Shown piece after piece: positions 11,535 through 21,945 of a stretch of DNA of 22,464 nucleotides; the stretch's first letter is position 1; the number at the start of each line of letters is the position of its first letter. This DNA comes from JBBQSU01 sp038234815 (GTDB lineage: Bacteria; Planctomycetota; Phycisphaerae; Tepidisphaerales; Tepidisphaeraceae). Both the position numbers and the translations under genes were made by a program. The stretch lies in NCBI GenBank assembly GCA_038234815.1, contig JBBQSU010000053.1:1-22464 (forward strand), read 5' to 3'. Under the pieces are notes generated by a model. The model did no database searches, was not told where the DNA came from, and saw only the letters and a list, made by a program, of their open reading frames with translations.

Positions 11535-13319
11535 ATGACTCCGGTCATACGATCATTTTCGATCACCTCCGTCTCGCTGATTTCCGGAATCGCGCTTTGG
11601 TACTGGTCGGCCTCGGGCATACCCGTCAGTTGGACCGACGCGGTCGTGCCTATTTTTTTCGTTGTGGTCTGCTCCTCGGCCCGCGGGCGTGACTTGCTCA
11701 ATCGCCTGCGCAAGATTCCCAGAGAATCCGATTGGCGGATCGCCACCGGCATATCGATCGCGGCCATTGTCTATCTCCTGTTGGTGGTGTTCATTCAAGG
11801 GCGTCCGCTGATCCCGTTGTGGCATGACGAATACATGTTCCTGCTTCAAGCACAGATGCTTGCCAGGTTGCGACTGTGGATGCCGGCGCACCCCCTTGGC
11901 GATTTTTTTGACACGTTTTACGTGTTCACAAGGCCGGTGTATGCGTCGCAGTCCTTTCCGGGGGCTTCGCTGATGTACGCCCCGGCCGCGCTGTTGGGCT
12001 GGGCGTTTTGGATAACGCCGATCCTTCTTGCGGGCCTGAGTGTCGGAACGCTGTACGTTTTGATGACTCGCCTGATCCATCCGTTGGCCGGAATACTGGC
12101 AGCGACGATTCTCCTTTCCTCGAGCGTGTTTAGGTGTATGTCGATCAAGCCGATGGCGGCCGTGCCGGCCATGCTGCTGCTCATGTGGATGGTGCTGGCC
12201 TGGCTAAAATGGCGCGACGGACGGAAATGGCGATATGTGTACTTGATGGGCGTCTGCGCTGGCTGGTGCGCGATTACTCGGCCGGCCGACGCGCTGGCCG
12301 TGGCGTTGCCCGTCGGGCTGGGCTTGATCCTTCCATTACGTCGGGAACCGGTAAAAGTCATGCGCGCCTTAGCCTTGCTGCTCGTCGGTGCCCTGCCCTT
12401 TTTGGTCTTGCTGGGGGTATTTAATTTGGGCGTGACCGGGCATCTCGGGAAGACGCCGTTTTCCTACTATAATGAGATATACGAGCCACAGATCGGTTTT
12501 AAGCCACAGGTTTTCAATCCCGACCTGCGACCGGCATCGACCGTCACGCAAAAGCAGTTGTTCTACTACGCTTGGCTCTGGCCTTATGTGAAAGTTCATC
12601 AGCCGGCACGCTTCGTTGGGGAATGGATTCACCAACGACTTCCGATACTCATCCTTTATGCCGTGGGTAGCGGGCTGCTTGTGGTTTTGATGCCCTTGGG
12701 CTTGCTTGGACTGACGACCGGCCCGCGACGCGCCATGGCCGGCGGTTTTTTTCTTTTCCTTTTGGTCTACCTTTATTACACCATTTTCCTGAACACCTAC
12801 GCCGTCGTCATCATTCCAATCGGCTGCATGTTCGTCGGGCTAGGCGTGCAACAATTGGAGCGCCGACTTGCCCACGTTCCGCAACTGGTGGATCTACCCT
12901 GGGCATTGGCTATGGGCTTGTCCGTGGCCAGCTTCGCGATCGTTCGGCCGGGTGTTCAGGACGATCCGCTTCAGATTGAGGCCCGCCAGGTCCAGCTGGC
13001 CGCTCACCTGCGCGAGCAGATTCCCACGCGAGCCGTCGTCCAGTTTCGATTTCATCCTGACGACATGGCCCACGAAAGCGTACACGACGAACCGGTGTTC
13101 AATGCTGACGTTGCCTGGCCGGACGATGCCGACATTATCCGCGCTCATGATCTGGGGCCGGAACGAAATGCCGAGGTCGTCAACTACTATGCAGCTCGGC
13201 AGCCAGACCGATCGATCTACCTCTTCGATCGCGCGGACGATTCGCTGGTGCTGATCGGCAACGTATTGGACCTTAAACGGCAGGTTGAGGCTTTGCAGAA
13301 ATCCGGCAAGCCGCAGTGA
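11535..13319 (+). CDS. GT-C fold membrane glycosyltransferase (PMT/ArnT-like, GT39/GT83 type)
   Basis: 594 residues with about a dozen hydrophobic segments in residues 1-470, then a soluble C-terminal region (about 475-594). After the second hydrophobic segment the first extracytoplasmic loop has LIPLWHDEYMFLLQAQMLA, where D98-E99 match the catalytic acidic pair of GT-C enzymes. ITRPADALAVALPVGLG (about 248) is the usual cytoplasmic RP-x-x motif region. It is expected to transfer a sugar from a polyprenyl-phosphate donor to lipid, glycan or protein on the periplasmic side. The start ATG has no Shine-Dalgarno. It may be co-expressed with the small basic protein upstream. Acceptor and donor are unknown. 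Confidence 0.8.
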   Translation: MTPVIRSFSITSVSLISGIALWYWSASGIPVSWTDAVVPIFFVVVCSSARGRDLLNRLRKIPRESDWRIATGISIAAIVYLLLVVFIQGRPLIPLWHDEYMFLLQAQMLARLRLWMPAHPLGDFFDTFYVFTRPVYASQSFPGASLMYAPAALLGWAFWITPILLAGLSVGTLYVLMTRLIHPLAGILAATILLSSSVFRCMSIKPMAAVPAMLLLMWMVLAWLKWRDGRKWRYVYLMGVCAGWCAITRPADALAVALPVGLGLILPLRREPVKVMRALALLLVGALPFLVLLGVFNLGVTGHLGKTPFSYYNEIYEPQIGFKPQVFNPDLRPASTVTQKQLFYYAWLWPYVKVHQPARFVGEWIHQRLPILILYAVGSGLLVVLMPLGLLGLTTGPRRAMAGGFFLFLLVYLYYTIFLNTYAVVIIPIGCMFVGLGVQQLERRLAHVPQLVDLPWALAMGLSVASFAIVRPGVQDDPLQIEARQVQLAAHLREQIPTRAVVQFRFHPDDMAHESVHDEPVFNADVAWPDDADIIRAHDLGPERNAEVVNYYAARQPDRSIYLFDRADDSLVLIGNVLDLKRQVEALQKSGKPQ

Positions 13320-13420
13320 TTTTTCTACAATTGGCGGGCGATATCACGGTTGCCAATGAGCCAGCAACGGGCAATAGCTTTGCCCTGGCGTCGCCATGAC
13401 GGCACGCGCCGGCGGAATGT

Positions 13421-13465
13421 CGAAATAAAAAAACGCCCGATGCACGTCATGCGCATCGGGCGTTT
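13421..13465 (-). terminator. Rho-independent terminator downstream of the HAD gene
   Basis: A 13-bp perfect stem (AAACGCCCGATGC with GCATCGGGCGTTT) has a 9-nt loop, followed on the minus strand by a run of seven T. It lies about 80 nt after the HAD stop. Read from the plus strand it may also help to stop the glycosyltransferase transcript, but the T-run there is short. Confidence 0.85.
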
Positions 13466-13542
13466 AGAGCCTGCGAATCCTTTCGCACCATCCCTGCATC
13501 TAGGCGTCGTCATTCAGTCCCTGACCGGCGACGCGAAGTTCG

Positions 13543-14427
13543 TTACGAAACTGGCTGCCGGCCCAGCGCGGCCTGCTCCACCAGTTCCTCCAGAAAGTGT
13601 GCCAATCCGTCCTCGGAATTTTTTCCAATCGTGCGACGCGCCGCGGACTTCACTTCGGCCCGCGCGTTGCCCATCGCCACGCCCAACCCGGCCTGCCGAA
13701 TCATGGCCAGATCGTTGAGCTCATCGCCAATGGCCACCACCTGTGCCGGTTCGATATTGTGCGTGCGGGCTACGTGCAAAATGCCTTCCCACTTGTTGAC
13801 CGCAGGGTCAAAAACTTCCAGCACATCAAGATCGCAATTAGGCACGCTGATGCTGTGCACCACAATCCGCGGGCCGAACTTGGCCTTTAGTGATTCCATC
13901 ACGGCCACGCAGGACGGGCGATCGGCAACGGTGCCGACGCGAATGGTGTTGGTATGGACGTGCAGTCCCAAACTGGGCACGCGGGTCAATGTCGCGCCGA
14001 AAGCGTCCATCCACACGATGGTTTGGCTATTGAGGGGAAGCACGTCGGAGATGATGTAATCGGCGCCGTCGGCTGCGTGCAGGTCTTGCAGCGCCAGCGG
14101 GGTCTGACCATGGGCTTCTATTACCCGGCACAGTTCGGCGGCCAGGGATTGATCCATCAGCGTGCGGTACACCGTCCGGCGGGTGCGGGGATCGATCACC
14201 ATCGCCCCGCCCACAAACACGCCAAGATCGTGATGCCCCACCGCGTCCAGCACCGCGCGGCTTTCGGTGAGATTGCGACCCGTCGCCAGGCAGACACGGA
14301 AGCCCGCGTCGATCGCCCGGCGCACCGCAGCGCGGGTCCGGGCGGTGACCTCGCCTTGCAGGCCGAGCAGCGTCCCGTCCAGGTCGATGGCGAGCAGTCG
14401 GTATTGGCTTCCGGTGGTCACAAACAC
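13543..14427 (-). CDS. Cof-type HAD-superfamily phosphatase
   Basis: 294 residues. All four HAD motifs are present: D15-L-D17-G-T (nucleophile and acid), LATGRN (motif II), the lysine in NKWEG (motif III) and GDELNDLAMI (motif IV). The large insertion between motifs II and III is the C2 cap of the Cof/YbjI type. It is a cytoplasmic Mg-dependent phosphatase, probably for sugar phosphates or phosphorylated cofactors; the substrate is unknown. The start is uncertain: GTG 14427 and GTG 14421 are candidates, neither with a Shine-Dalgarno. It lies 90 bp downstream of glyS on the same strand, a gap with only a weak 6-bp hairpin. Confidence 0.88.
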   Translation of the reverse strand: MFVTTGSQYRLLAIDLDGTLLGLQGEVTARTRAAVRRAIDAGFRVCLATGRNLTESRAVLDAVGHHDLGVFVGGAMVIDPRTRRTVYRTLMDQSLAAELCRVIEAHGQTPLALQDLHAADGADYIISDVLPLNSQTIVWMDAFGATLTRVPSLGLHVHTNTIRVGTVADRPSCVAVMESLKAKFGPRIVVHSISVPNCDLDVLEVFDPAVNKWEGILHVARTHNIEPAQVVAIGDELNDLAMIRQAGLGVAMGNARAEVKSAARRTIGKNSEDGLAHFLEELVEQAALGRQPVS

Positions 14428-14517
14428 GATAGCGCAGAAACTACCGCTTTCTGTAGTTAATGCAACATCATATAGGGGAATTCAACGAGATATCCACAAT
14501 CTGTTGGGGTGCCGGCC

Positions 14518-16116
14518 TTAAAGGCCCAATTCTTTGGCTAGGAAGCCGGACACTTGGCTGATGCTAATTCGATCCTGCTGCTGTGTATCTCGATGTCGCA
14601 CGGTGACAGTTTGGTTTTGGAGCGTTTCGCCGTCGATCGTCACGCAAAACGGCGTGCCGATCTCGTCCATCCGGGCATACCGCTTGCCAATCGACTGCTT
14701 CGGATCGTATTCGCAGGTAAAGTGCGTCCGCAGTTCGGTATAAAGCTTCCGGGCGACTTCCGGCATGCCATCTTTGTTGACGAGCGGGAAGATGCCCAGC
14801 TTAATCGGGGCCAGTTCGGGCTTAAACGCGAACCATTCTTCCGTTCCGCCTTGCCGGCCTTTTTCATGCCGATAGGCTTCGCAAAGCAGCACCAGCACCG
14901 CCCGGGTCAGGCCCGACGCCGGCTCGATCACGTTCGGCATATATCGACTCTTGGTTTTCACGTCTTCCGGCGAGGCGCCTTCTGCCTTCAGCTTGAGCTG
15001 CAAATCCTGGTCAAAATAATCCAGCTTCGCACCCGAATGCTTCTGGTGCTGCGTCAGGTCGTAATTTCCACGATGCGCGATCCCTTCCAACTCCCCAAAA
15101 TCAGGAGCGGTGAATGGATATTTGTATTCGATATCCACCGTCGCCTTGGAGTAATGCGACAGCTCGCTCTGTTCGTGGTCTCTAAACTTCAGATTTTCCG
15201 GCTTGATCCCCAGGCTATACCACCACTTCATCCGCTCGTGCTTCCAGAAGTCATACCATTGCAGCGCCTCGTCGGGCGGGCAGAAAAACTCCATCTCCAT
15301 CTGCTCGAACTCGCGCGAGCGGAAGATGAAATTCCGCGGGGTCACTTCGTTGCGAAAGCTCTTGCCCACCTGGGCAACACCGAACGGCACCTTCACCCGC
15401 GTGGTATCGAGAACGTTCTTGTAGTTCAGGAAAATGCCCTGGGCGGTTTCCGGGCGAAGATAGACTTGGTTTTCCTGCGTCTGCTGCAAGCCGGCGAAGG
15501 AAATCATCATCAGGTTGAACTGCTCGGGCGGGCCTAATGGTCCGCCACAGAGGACGCACGGCTCCTGCTGATCGGCCAGGGCATGAACCATCGCCTGCAC
15601 GTCGCCGGACGGTGTTGCGGTGATCGCGGACTGGCTGATCGCGGCCAGGTTGGGCGCGGATTTTCGGGCCTTGTTCTTCACAAACCGAATCAACGTATCG
15701 GGATCGGTTTTTGTCGCGTTGTCGGTGGCCGACATCATTTCGGCAAACCATTTCGACTGTGTGGCCAGGATATCCCAGTAATGATCGGCGCGCACGATAT
15801 GGCCGCATTTGCCGCAGCGCCGCATCGGATCGGCGAAGGTCGCGGTGTGCCCGCTGGCTTCCCATGTCTTGGGGTGCTGGATGATCGACGAATCCAGACC
15901 GACCATCTGGATCGGCTCGCCGTCGGGTCCGATCGGTGGGGCCTCCACCATCGCCCGCCACCATGAATCCCGGATATTGTTCTTCAGCAGCACGCCAAGC
16001 GGGCCGTAATCCCAGAACCCGCGCAGCCCCCCATAAATCTCACTGGCCGGATAGACAAACGCCCGGCGCTTGCACAGCGACACCAACTGGTCCATGAATG
16101 AAACGGATTCGGCCAT
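14518..16116 (-). CDS. glyS: Glycyl-tRNA synthetase, homodimeric (eukaryotic/archaeal-like) type
   Basis: 532 residues from ATG 16116. This class II enzyme charges tRNA-Gly in the cytoplasm. The N-terminus MDQLVSLCKRRAFVYPASEI is typical, so I prefer this start over GTG 16161 or ATG 16146, whose extensions have no family counterpart. Zinc-binding pairs are C101/C104 (RRCGKCGH) and C187/C190 (CVLCGGPLG). YLRPETAQGIFLNYKNVL (about 219-236) and motif 2 (FRNEVTPRNFIFRSREFEQ, 254-272) are followed by motif 3 EPASGLTRAVLVLLCEAY (398-415). The anticodon-binding domain ends with SQVSGFLAKELGL. This is the single-chain alpha2 enzyme, not the bacterial alpha2beta2 GlyQ/GlyS pair. Confidence 0.95.
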   Translation of the reverse strand: MAESVSFMDQLVSLCKRRAFVYPASEIYGGLRGFWDYGPLGVLLKNNIRDSWWRAMVEAPPIGPDGEPIQMVGLDSSIIQHPKTWEASGHTATFADPMRRCGKCGHIVRADHYWDILATQSKWFAEMMSATDNATKTDPDTLIRFVKNKARKSAPNLAAISQSAITATPSGDVQAMVHALADQQEPCVLCGGPLGPPEQFNLMMISFAGLQQTQENQVYLRPETAQGIFLNYKNVLDTTRVKVPFGVAQVGKSFRNEVTPRNFIFRSREFEQMEMEFFCPPDEALQWYDFWKHERMKWWYSLGIKPENLKFRDHEQSELSHYSKATVDIEYKYPFTAPDFGELEGIAHRGNYDLTQHQKHSGAKLDYFDQDLQLKLKAEGASPEDVKTKSRYMPNVIEPASGLTRAVLVLLCEAYRHEKGRQGGTEEWFAFKPELAPIKLGIFPLVNKDGMPEVARKLYTELRTHFTCEYDPKQSIGKRYARMDEIGTPFCVTIDGETLQNQTVTVRHRDTQQQDRISISQVSGFLAKELGL

Positions 16117-16207
16117 GTTTACAACAGGCGGATCGAACGATTCCATCGCCGAAAACGGCACGCCTGTCGCGCGCCAATTTCGACTGAATCACGGGACGCC
16201 TGTTCCC

Positions 16208-16277
16208 AAAAAAAACAGCGTGAAGACTGAAAATCGTGACGAGCGGCTTGCCCTCTTCACGCTTTTAAGTCTTCACG
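16208..16277 (-). terminator. Two-tier hairpin terminator of rpsT
   Basis: On the minus strand a 10-bp outer stem (CGTGAAGACT with AGTCTTCACG) extends inward through AAAA/TTTT and CGTGA/TCACG with single mismatches. It is followed by CTG and eight T. It begins 43 nt after the rpsT stop. The stem is unusually long for a simple intrinsic terminator. Confidence 0.8.
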
Positions 16278-16319
16278 TTGGTTTGACTGCTGCCAGCGGC
16301 GCGAAAAAGGGCGCGGACG

Positions 16320-16598
16320 TTATGCTGTCTTGGTGGCCTTGAGCACATTGATCCGCTTGGCCAACCGACTGCGCCGACGCGCGGCCGTTTTCTTGTGGAT
16401 CGTGTGCTTGGCCGCCACCTTGTCCAGCCGCGAGGTCGTCTTGCGGAACTCGGTCTCCACCTGCGCCAAATCCCCGCCGGCGATGGCCGAATTCAGCAAC
16501 TTGACCTGATCTTTGATCAATTCCTTGCGGGCCCGGTTCCGCGCACGATGTTTCAGAGCCTGACGAACACGCTTCTTTGCCGATAACGAATGAGCCAC
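16320..16598 (-). CDS. rpsT: Small ribosomal subunit protein bS20
   Basis: 92 residues, highly basic and helical: MAHSLSAKKRVRQALKHRAR at the start, HTIHKKTAARRRSRLAKRIN near the end. This is the complete bS20 profile, which binds 16S rRNA at the base of the body. AGGAG lies 9 nt upstream of ATG 16598. A promoter is proposed at 16620-16648 and a terminator at 16208-16277, so it is probably a single-gene transcript. Confidence 0.97.
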   Translation of the reverse strand: MAHSLSAKKRVRQALKHRARNRARKELIKDQVKLLNSAIAGGDLAQVETEFRKTTSRLDKVAAKHTIHKKTAARRRSRLAKRINVLKATKTA

Positions 16599-16619
16599 GA
16601 AAACTCTCCTGTTGTGTCA

Positions 16620-16648
16620 ATAATCCTCGCAACCATCCAAGGTGCCAA
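16620..16648 (-). promoter_or_regulatory. Candidate promoter of rpsT
   Basis: On the minus strand TTGGCA (16643-16648) is separated by 17 bp from GATTAT (16620-16625), a 4/6 -10. Transcription would start about 10-15 nt before the Shine-Dalgarno. Confidence 0.4.
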
Positions 16649-16723
16649 GGGTGAAACAGCATAAGGGAAGCCCAAGCAAAGTCCAGCCCACGCGCTGGGG
16701 GTTTTTATGCCTTTGCGGGCTTT

Positions 16724-17497
16724 CTACAACCCCCCGCCGGTCAGCCACCACCAGACCACCAGCGCCGCGGCCAGGCCTAGCAGCAGGATTAACATCGAGC
16801 TGACGATCGAATGCTGACGGATCAGGCGGCCTTCGTCGTCCCTGTCGACGGCCGCGCCTGGGTCCTTTGAAGTGCGGGTAATGCCCGCCAATTGGCCGGC
16901 GAAGGTGCGCAGCGGCTGCCGGGATTGCCCGGCCAGACGCACGGCCTGGGCCAGCGAATCGATTCGGTCCGTTCGCAGGCTTAGGACCGATTCGGCCACC
17001 CTCAGCACCGCCTGCTCGTCATCAAGCGGGTCATTATAGAGCAACGGGCTGACGTGCGTGATCCGTACGCGGCCGCCGGCATCGACAATCACATTGCCAG
17101 ACTTGATCGCGCCATGGATGATGCCGTGTGCGTGCAACGCTTCGATGCTGAGCGAGAGTTCTCGCAGCAGGTGGATGAGCTTTTCGGGCGCACACGCCGG
17201 TGATGCCGTCGCGGTCGCAAAATCTTCACCATCGAGGTATTCCCAAATAATGAACGCCCCGCTGGCGTCGCGCTCAACTCCGAGCAGATTGGCAGTGGCC
17301 AGATGCGGAAGCTGGCGGACGCGCTCCAGGCGCTCTTTGATGCTGGGATGCAATTGGCCCTGCAGCAGGCAGTCGTCGTCAAGCTTCTTGAGAATGACTT
17401 TTCGACCGCGTGGATCGATTGCCAGAAAGGTGCGCGGCGCGAGCGTTTGGGCGACGCGATAGCCGCAGATGTCGTCTGGAGGAAGATTCGGGGGCAT
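16724..17497 (-). CDS. Membrane-anchored protein pseudokinase
   Basis: 257 residues from ATG 17497; TTG 17515 is an upstream alternative. The kinase-like fold is recognisable: lysine K37 in KVILKKLDDD, hinge FIIWEYLDGED (about 82-92) and the catalytic-loop equivalent HAHGIIHGAIKSGNVIVD. In this loop HRD is replaced by H128-G129-A130 (catalytic aspartate lost), while K132 and N135 remain. The DFG position reads ITHVSPLL, so the Mg-binding aspartate is also lost, and no glycine-rich loop is visible. A single C-terminal transmembrane helix (SMLILLLGLAAALVVWWWLT) anchors it with the kinase-like domain inside. It probably acts as a scaffold or ATP-independent regulator. It starts 50 bp after the MoxR gene and is likely cotranscribed with it. 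Confidence 0.8.
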   Translation of the reverse strand: MPPNLPPDDICGYRVAQTLAPRTFLAIDPRGRKVILKKLDDDCLLQGQLHPSIKERLERVRQLPHLATANLLGVERDASGAFIIWEYLDGEDFATATASPACAPEKLIHLLRELSLSIEALHAHGIIHGAIKSGNVIVDAGGRVRITHVSPLLYNDPLDDEQAVLRVAESVLSLRTDRIDSLAQAVRLAGQSRQPLRTFAGQLAGITRTSKDPGAAVDRDDEGRLIRQHSIVSSMLILLLGLAAALVVWWWLTGGGL

Positions 17498-17547
17498 CGG
17501 CACACCCAGAGGCAAAACCCGAACAGTCAGGCCGGTTCAGGAAAAAT

Positions 17548-18600
<1,053 letters not shown>

Positions 18601-18684
18601 GAGGGTATTAGAAAGGAATCCCCTGCGAGGGGGAAGAGGGCGCAAGCGGGAAGGGAAGGCAAATCTACACGCGAGACTGCGCGG

Positions 18685-19158
18685 CTATTTTTCGGCGTCG
18701 GGCTTGGGCTGGTCGATGGGAATAATCCGCGCGGGCACGCCCACGGCCAATGAGCGAGGCGGAACGGATTTCAGCACCACGGCGTTAGCCCCAACCGCCG
18801 AGTCTTCGCCGATATCAAGATGCCCGCTGGCGATTATCTTAGCCCCGGCCCCAAGCACCACGCGATTGCCGATGCGAATGTGAATGGTATTCCCCGGGAG
18901 CGGCCCACTCACGCGGATGTTCTGCCCAATCACCACCTGCGGATTGATCCACACGTCGTCACCGATTTCGACGTTGTTGTGAATCATCACCCCCGCGCCA
19001 TAGTGCTGAAAATGCACGTTCTTTCCGACGACCACGCCCGGTGCAATATCGCAGCCGGTGAGGAAATAATTCAACCGCATCAACAAGCGCGGCATCCCGC
19101 GAAGACGGTGGTTGAGGCACCAATGCGACAGGCGATGGAGGGTGGTGGGGTCGATCAT
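18685..19158 (-). CDS. Left-handed beta-helix acetyltransferase (serine acetyltransferase-like)
   Basis: 157 residues. A short helical N-terminus (LHRLSHWCLNHRLRGMPRLL) precedes hexapeptide repeats: VVVGKNVHFQHYGAGVMIHN, VEIGDDVWINPQVVIGQNI, IRIGNRVVLGAGAKIIASG and LDIGEDSAVGANAVVLKSV, ending with LAVGVPARII. This matches the SAT/WcaF group that O-acetylates amino acids or glycan residues with acetyl-CoA. Within a polysaccharide cluster, acetylation of a sugar unit is the likely job rather than cysteine synthesis (inference). ATG 19158 has GGA nearby. It starts 36 bp after the flippase gene. Confidence 0.82.
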   Translation of the reverse strand: MIDPTTLHRLSHWCLNHRLRGMPRLLMRLNYFLTGCDIAPGVVVGKNVHFQHYGAGVMIHNNVEIGDDVWINPQVVIGQNIRVSGPLPGNTIHIRIGNRVVLGAGAKIIASGHLDIGEDSAVGANAVVLKSVPPRSLAVGVPARIIPIDQPKPDAEK

Positions 19159-19194
19159 GGGTTCCAGCCAATCCGCTTTCTGCAGCAGGATGCG

Positions 19195-20592
19195 TCAAGG
19201 TAAAAGTGGCGCAACTTGCGTCGCTTCGAGTTCCGTCGGCTCAAGGTTCCTCTGCATCACGCAAGTTACATACTTTCTCACCATCCACGGATATCCCCAA
19301 AGCGTAGTGAGCGCGGCAGCTAGGGGGAAGCTCCATACAGTCCCGACGTTTCCGAATAATTTCGTTGCCAGAACATTGAAAGCAATCGCCACGACGGCGT
19401 TGCACCCCAATAGCAACGCCTGAACACGTAGTACATTCGCCCCATTTAGCAACACGGAGTGGCAATCAGCCCATACTCGACAAAGACACGCTACCGACAT
19501 TCCTACTATCAATGCTCGTCCGGGCATCAACTTCGACGTACCACCAAGCAAGGAGAAAATCGGCTGACGCAATGTGAGCAGCACGATCATCGTCGTCGCC
19601 AAACATCCGAGGCCAATTACCAACGAAAGCCGCAGCTTCCTCGTACACCATTGGATATCGCCTCGCCTGAAAGCCTCGCCGTAGGCAGGCCAGAGCGGCC
19701 CGAGCACCAGCAAAAAACCTCCGTAAGCCAGCATGAAACATCGATTTACTGCAGCATACTCGGCGACTTCCCTCGGCGATCTAAACAGAGCGATGACGAC
19801 CCGATCAACTTGAAACAGCGCAACCGCAGCGGACTGCAGGATAAAAAGCAGAAATCCATCATGGACCAGTGCCCGCAACAAGGTCCGATCAAAAAGCGCG
19901 AAGCTGGGGCGTAGCCACGGTTTGGCAACAAACCACAACCACATCTCATTCGCCAGGGCAACAATCACCGATGTCCCGGCTAGCGCAAGGATCGCCCCGG
20001 AGATTCCCAGACTCGTCGTGGGAACCAAAAGGCAGGCCGTCACCGTCGCGATTTTACCGATGCCCTCCCACAGATTCTGACGGTGGATTTCCTGATACGC
20101 AGTATAGATGGAAGGCGCATAGCTTATCGTCATGCCCAGGAGGGGCACGGTTAACGCGGTGAATACGGCCCAACGAAGTTCGGTGAGGGACGATATGCCC
20201 TGCGCGTGAAAGATCGATACCCAGGGAATCAGCAAAGTTATCAGCGTTACGGCGCCGAGTAAGACACAGAACAGGATCGACATGAAGGAAAACAGCGTTG
20301 ATACATATTTCCGCGCAAGTAATTGATCGCCGCTTATGTGGCAATCCATAAGTCGGTTACGCAGACCAAAGCCGAGACCAAAATTCGACAGGCCGATCCA
20401 GACGGCCAGGGAACTGACGGTTTCGAATAAGCCGTAACGGTTAACACCCAGGTAGCGAACGAAAACCGGAAGCACGAGGATCGGGATTAAGACCGCCAAG
20501 GGTCGTACCAGAATGGACGACAGAATCGCCCATTTGAGCCGAGTGTCCCGGGTCGACCGATGCTCAGAATCTGCCGCATCGAGACGGGTCAC
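19195..20592 (-). CDS. Polysaccharide flippase, Wzx/MOP superfamily
   Basis: 465 residues with about 12 hydrophobic segments, e.g. AILSSILVRPLAVLIPILVLP near the N-terminus, then YLGVNRYGLFETVSSLAVWIG, the usual PST/Wzx pattern (sequence-poor but topology-rich family). The role is to flip lipid-linked oligosaccharide repeat units across the inner membrane. The start is GTG 20592, overlapping the stop of the O-antigen ligase gene (GTGA), so the two are translationally coupled. Base composition is slightly more AT-rich than the flanking housekeeping genes, as is common for polysaccharide loci. Confidence 0.82.
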   Translation of the reverse strand: MTRLDAADSEHRSTRDTRLKWAILSSILVRPLAVLIPILVLPVFVRYLGVNRYGLFETVSSLAVWIGLSNFGLGFGLRNRLMDCHISGDQLLARKYVSTLFSFMSILFCVLLGAVTLITLLIPWVSIFHAQGISSLTELRWAVFTALTVPLLGMTISYAPSIYTAYQEIHRQNLWEGIGKIATVTACLLVPTTSLGISGAILALAGTSVIVALANEMWLWFVAKPWLRPSFALFDRTLLRALVHDGFLLFILQSAAVALFQVDRVVIALFRSPREVAEYAAVNRCFMLAYGGFLLVLGPLWPAYGEAFRRGDIQWCTRKLRLSLVIGLGCLATTMIVLLTLRQPIFSLLGGTSKLMPGRALIVGMSVACLCRVWADCHSVLLNGANVLRVQALLLGCNAVVAIAFNVLATKLFGNVGTVWSFPLAAALTTLWGYPWMVRKYVTCVMQRNLEPTELEATQVAPLLP

Positions 20593-21935
20593 GACTGGAT
20601 TGCGCCGTAGGCGCCCGAAGAATGGAGTTCCTCGCTGTCATAGCCGGCAGGCAGGTACAACGAACGTTCTGTCAAAACGAGGTCTCGACAGCGGAAAGTC
20701 AAACCGGTAATGAGACCGAGCATCAGGGCCTGTCTTGGGCTGTTCCAACTAAGACTGAACCAGCCGATGGAGTATGCAGAGACGCCCCAAGCCGTGCCAA
20801 TCAGCCCCATCAGCCGGATCCAATTGTCCGTGCCCTGCCTAGCCAGCCGCAATCCCACCACGATCGATCCAATAATGATAATTGAAAAGGCGGCGAATCC
20901 CATGGGGCCACTTTCGGCCCATGTGCTTGTCCAGGGTGTGTGGCGAGGGGTGGGGCTCGCGAAACCGGCGAGAATCATGTTTTCATGGATGCCGAATCCG
21001 CCGCCAAAGGGGTTGTGTGAAATAATCTCCAAGTCAAAGAGCATTCCGGGGATTCGAGTATCCCAAGCGCGAGCCTCCCTCGTGTCTGAGTCCGGAAACA
21101 GCGACTTCATTCGACGTTGGGCCCATTCACCGACGTCTGTACCGGTTTGTTGGGCCACAATCGTGATAAGAATCGCAATGACCACCGCACCGCCTGCGGC
21201 CCCCAAAGTACCCAGGAGAATTTTCCGGCCTGTCTGTGTTGGCCAGACCCAAAATGCGGCATAGAGGCACACAATTGCAAAAACAAGCCATGAGCTTCGG
21301 TGAGGAATGAAGAACATGCCTGCGATTGCGATAATGAAGGAGGGGACGGCCAGAATCAGGGGAAGAAACGCCGTCCTGGAAATCCATGAAAACATGAGAA
21401 GGCAGGCCGCGAGCAAGCCAGTGTCGCCGGCAACCTGAAGGGCCGTAGCGCGCAACATATCAAACGCACCACCCCGTTCAGCGAGTTCGGCAGATGTATC
21501 GCCACCGTTCTTGATGGACATGATCGCGCTGGCCATGCTTCCAAGAAAGATGATCCATACGATCGCGCGGCATTGCTTCAGGTTACCGAGCACCTGATAT
21601 CCCATATACATCGCCACGGGCACGATCAAAAAATTGCGCAGACTTGAAATGGCCCACTTAGCGGTCAGAACGTCCATCCGCAAAACGCCCACGGTGGCAG
21701 CCCACAAAAACGCAATTATGAATAACCCCATCGCCCATTTCATCGCCGGGTGCATTACGGTAACGACTGTCCTTCGCGTGCGATAAGTTGGCAGAAGGGT
21801 GAGGGCCGGAGCAGAAAAGATCAGAAAGTCCAGAATATTGATGCTCAACACACCAATGCTGACGGCAAGCACCTTAAACACTAAGTCGGTGGGAAGTGCG
21901 GAGTTCAATGAATAGATCAGCGCAAACCACCACAT
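20589..21935 (-). CDS. O-antigen ligase/polymerase family membrane protein
   Basis: 448 residues with about 11-12 hydrophobic segments. A long extracytoplasmic loop (about residues 255-345) contains FGGGFGIHENMIL and WAESGPMGFAAFS, the WaaL/Wzy-type loop with conserved H-x-N and E-x-G. Either polymerisation of repeat units or ligation to lipid is possible; context with a flippase favours polymerase or ligase of one exopolysaccharide. ATG 21935 has AGGTGG 8 nt upstream and starts 10 bp after the glycosyltransferase stop, so it is one operon. Confidence 0.8.
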   Translation of the reverse strand: MWWFALIYSLNSALPTDLVFKVLAVSIGVLSINILDFLIFSAPALTLLPTYRTRRTVVTVMHPAMKWAMGLFIIAFLWAATVGVLRMDVLTAKWAISSLRNFLIVPVAMYMGYQVLGNLKQCRAIVWIIFLGSMASAIMSIKNGGDTSAELAERGGAFDMLRATALQVAGDTGLLAACLLMFSWISRTAFLPLILAVPSFIIAIAGMFFIPHRSSWLVFAIVCLYAAFWVWPTQTGRKILLGTLGAAGGAVVIAILITIVAQQTGTDVGEWAQRRMKSLFPDSDTREARAWDTRIPGMLFDLEIISHNPFGGGFGIHENMILAGFASPTPRHTPWTSTWAESGPMGFAAFSIIIIGSIVVGLRLARQGTDNWIRLMGLIGTAWGVSAYSIGWFSLSWNSPRQALMLGLITGLTFRCRDLVLTERSLYLPAGYDSEELHSSGAYGAIQS

Positions 21936-21945
21936 AACTCGCCAC

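Noticed and set aside
13369..13385. GGGCAA-(5)-TTGCCC hairpin as terminator of the GT-C gene
   Set aside because: It has a short stem and lacks a T-tract; the strong hairpin at 13431-13465 is a better candidate.
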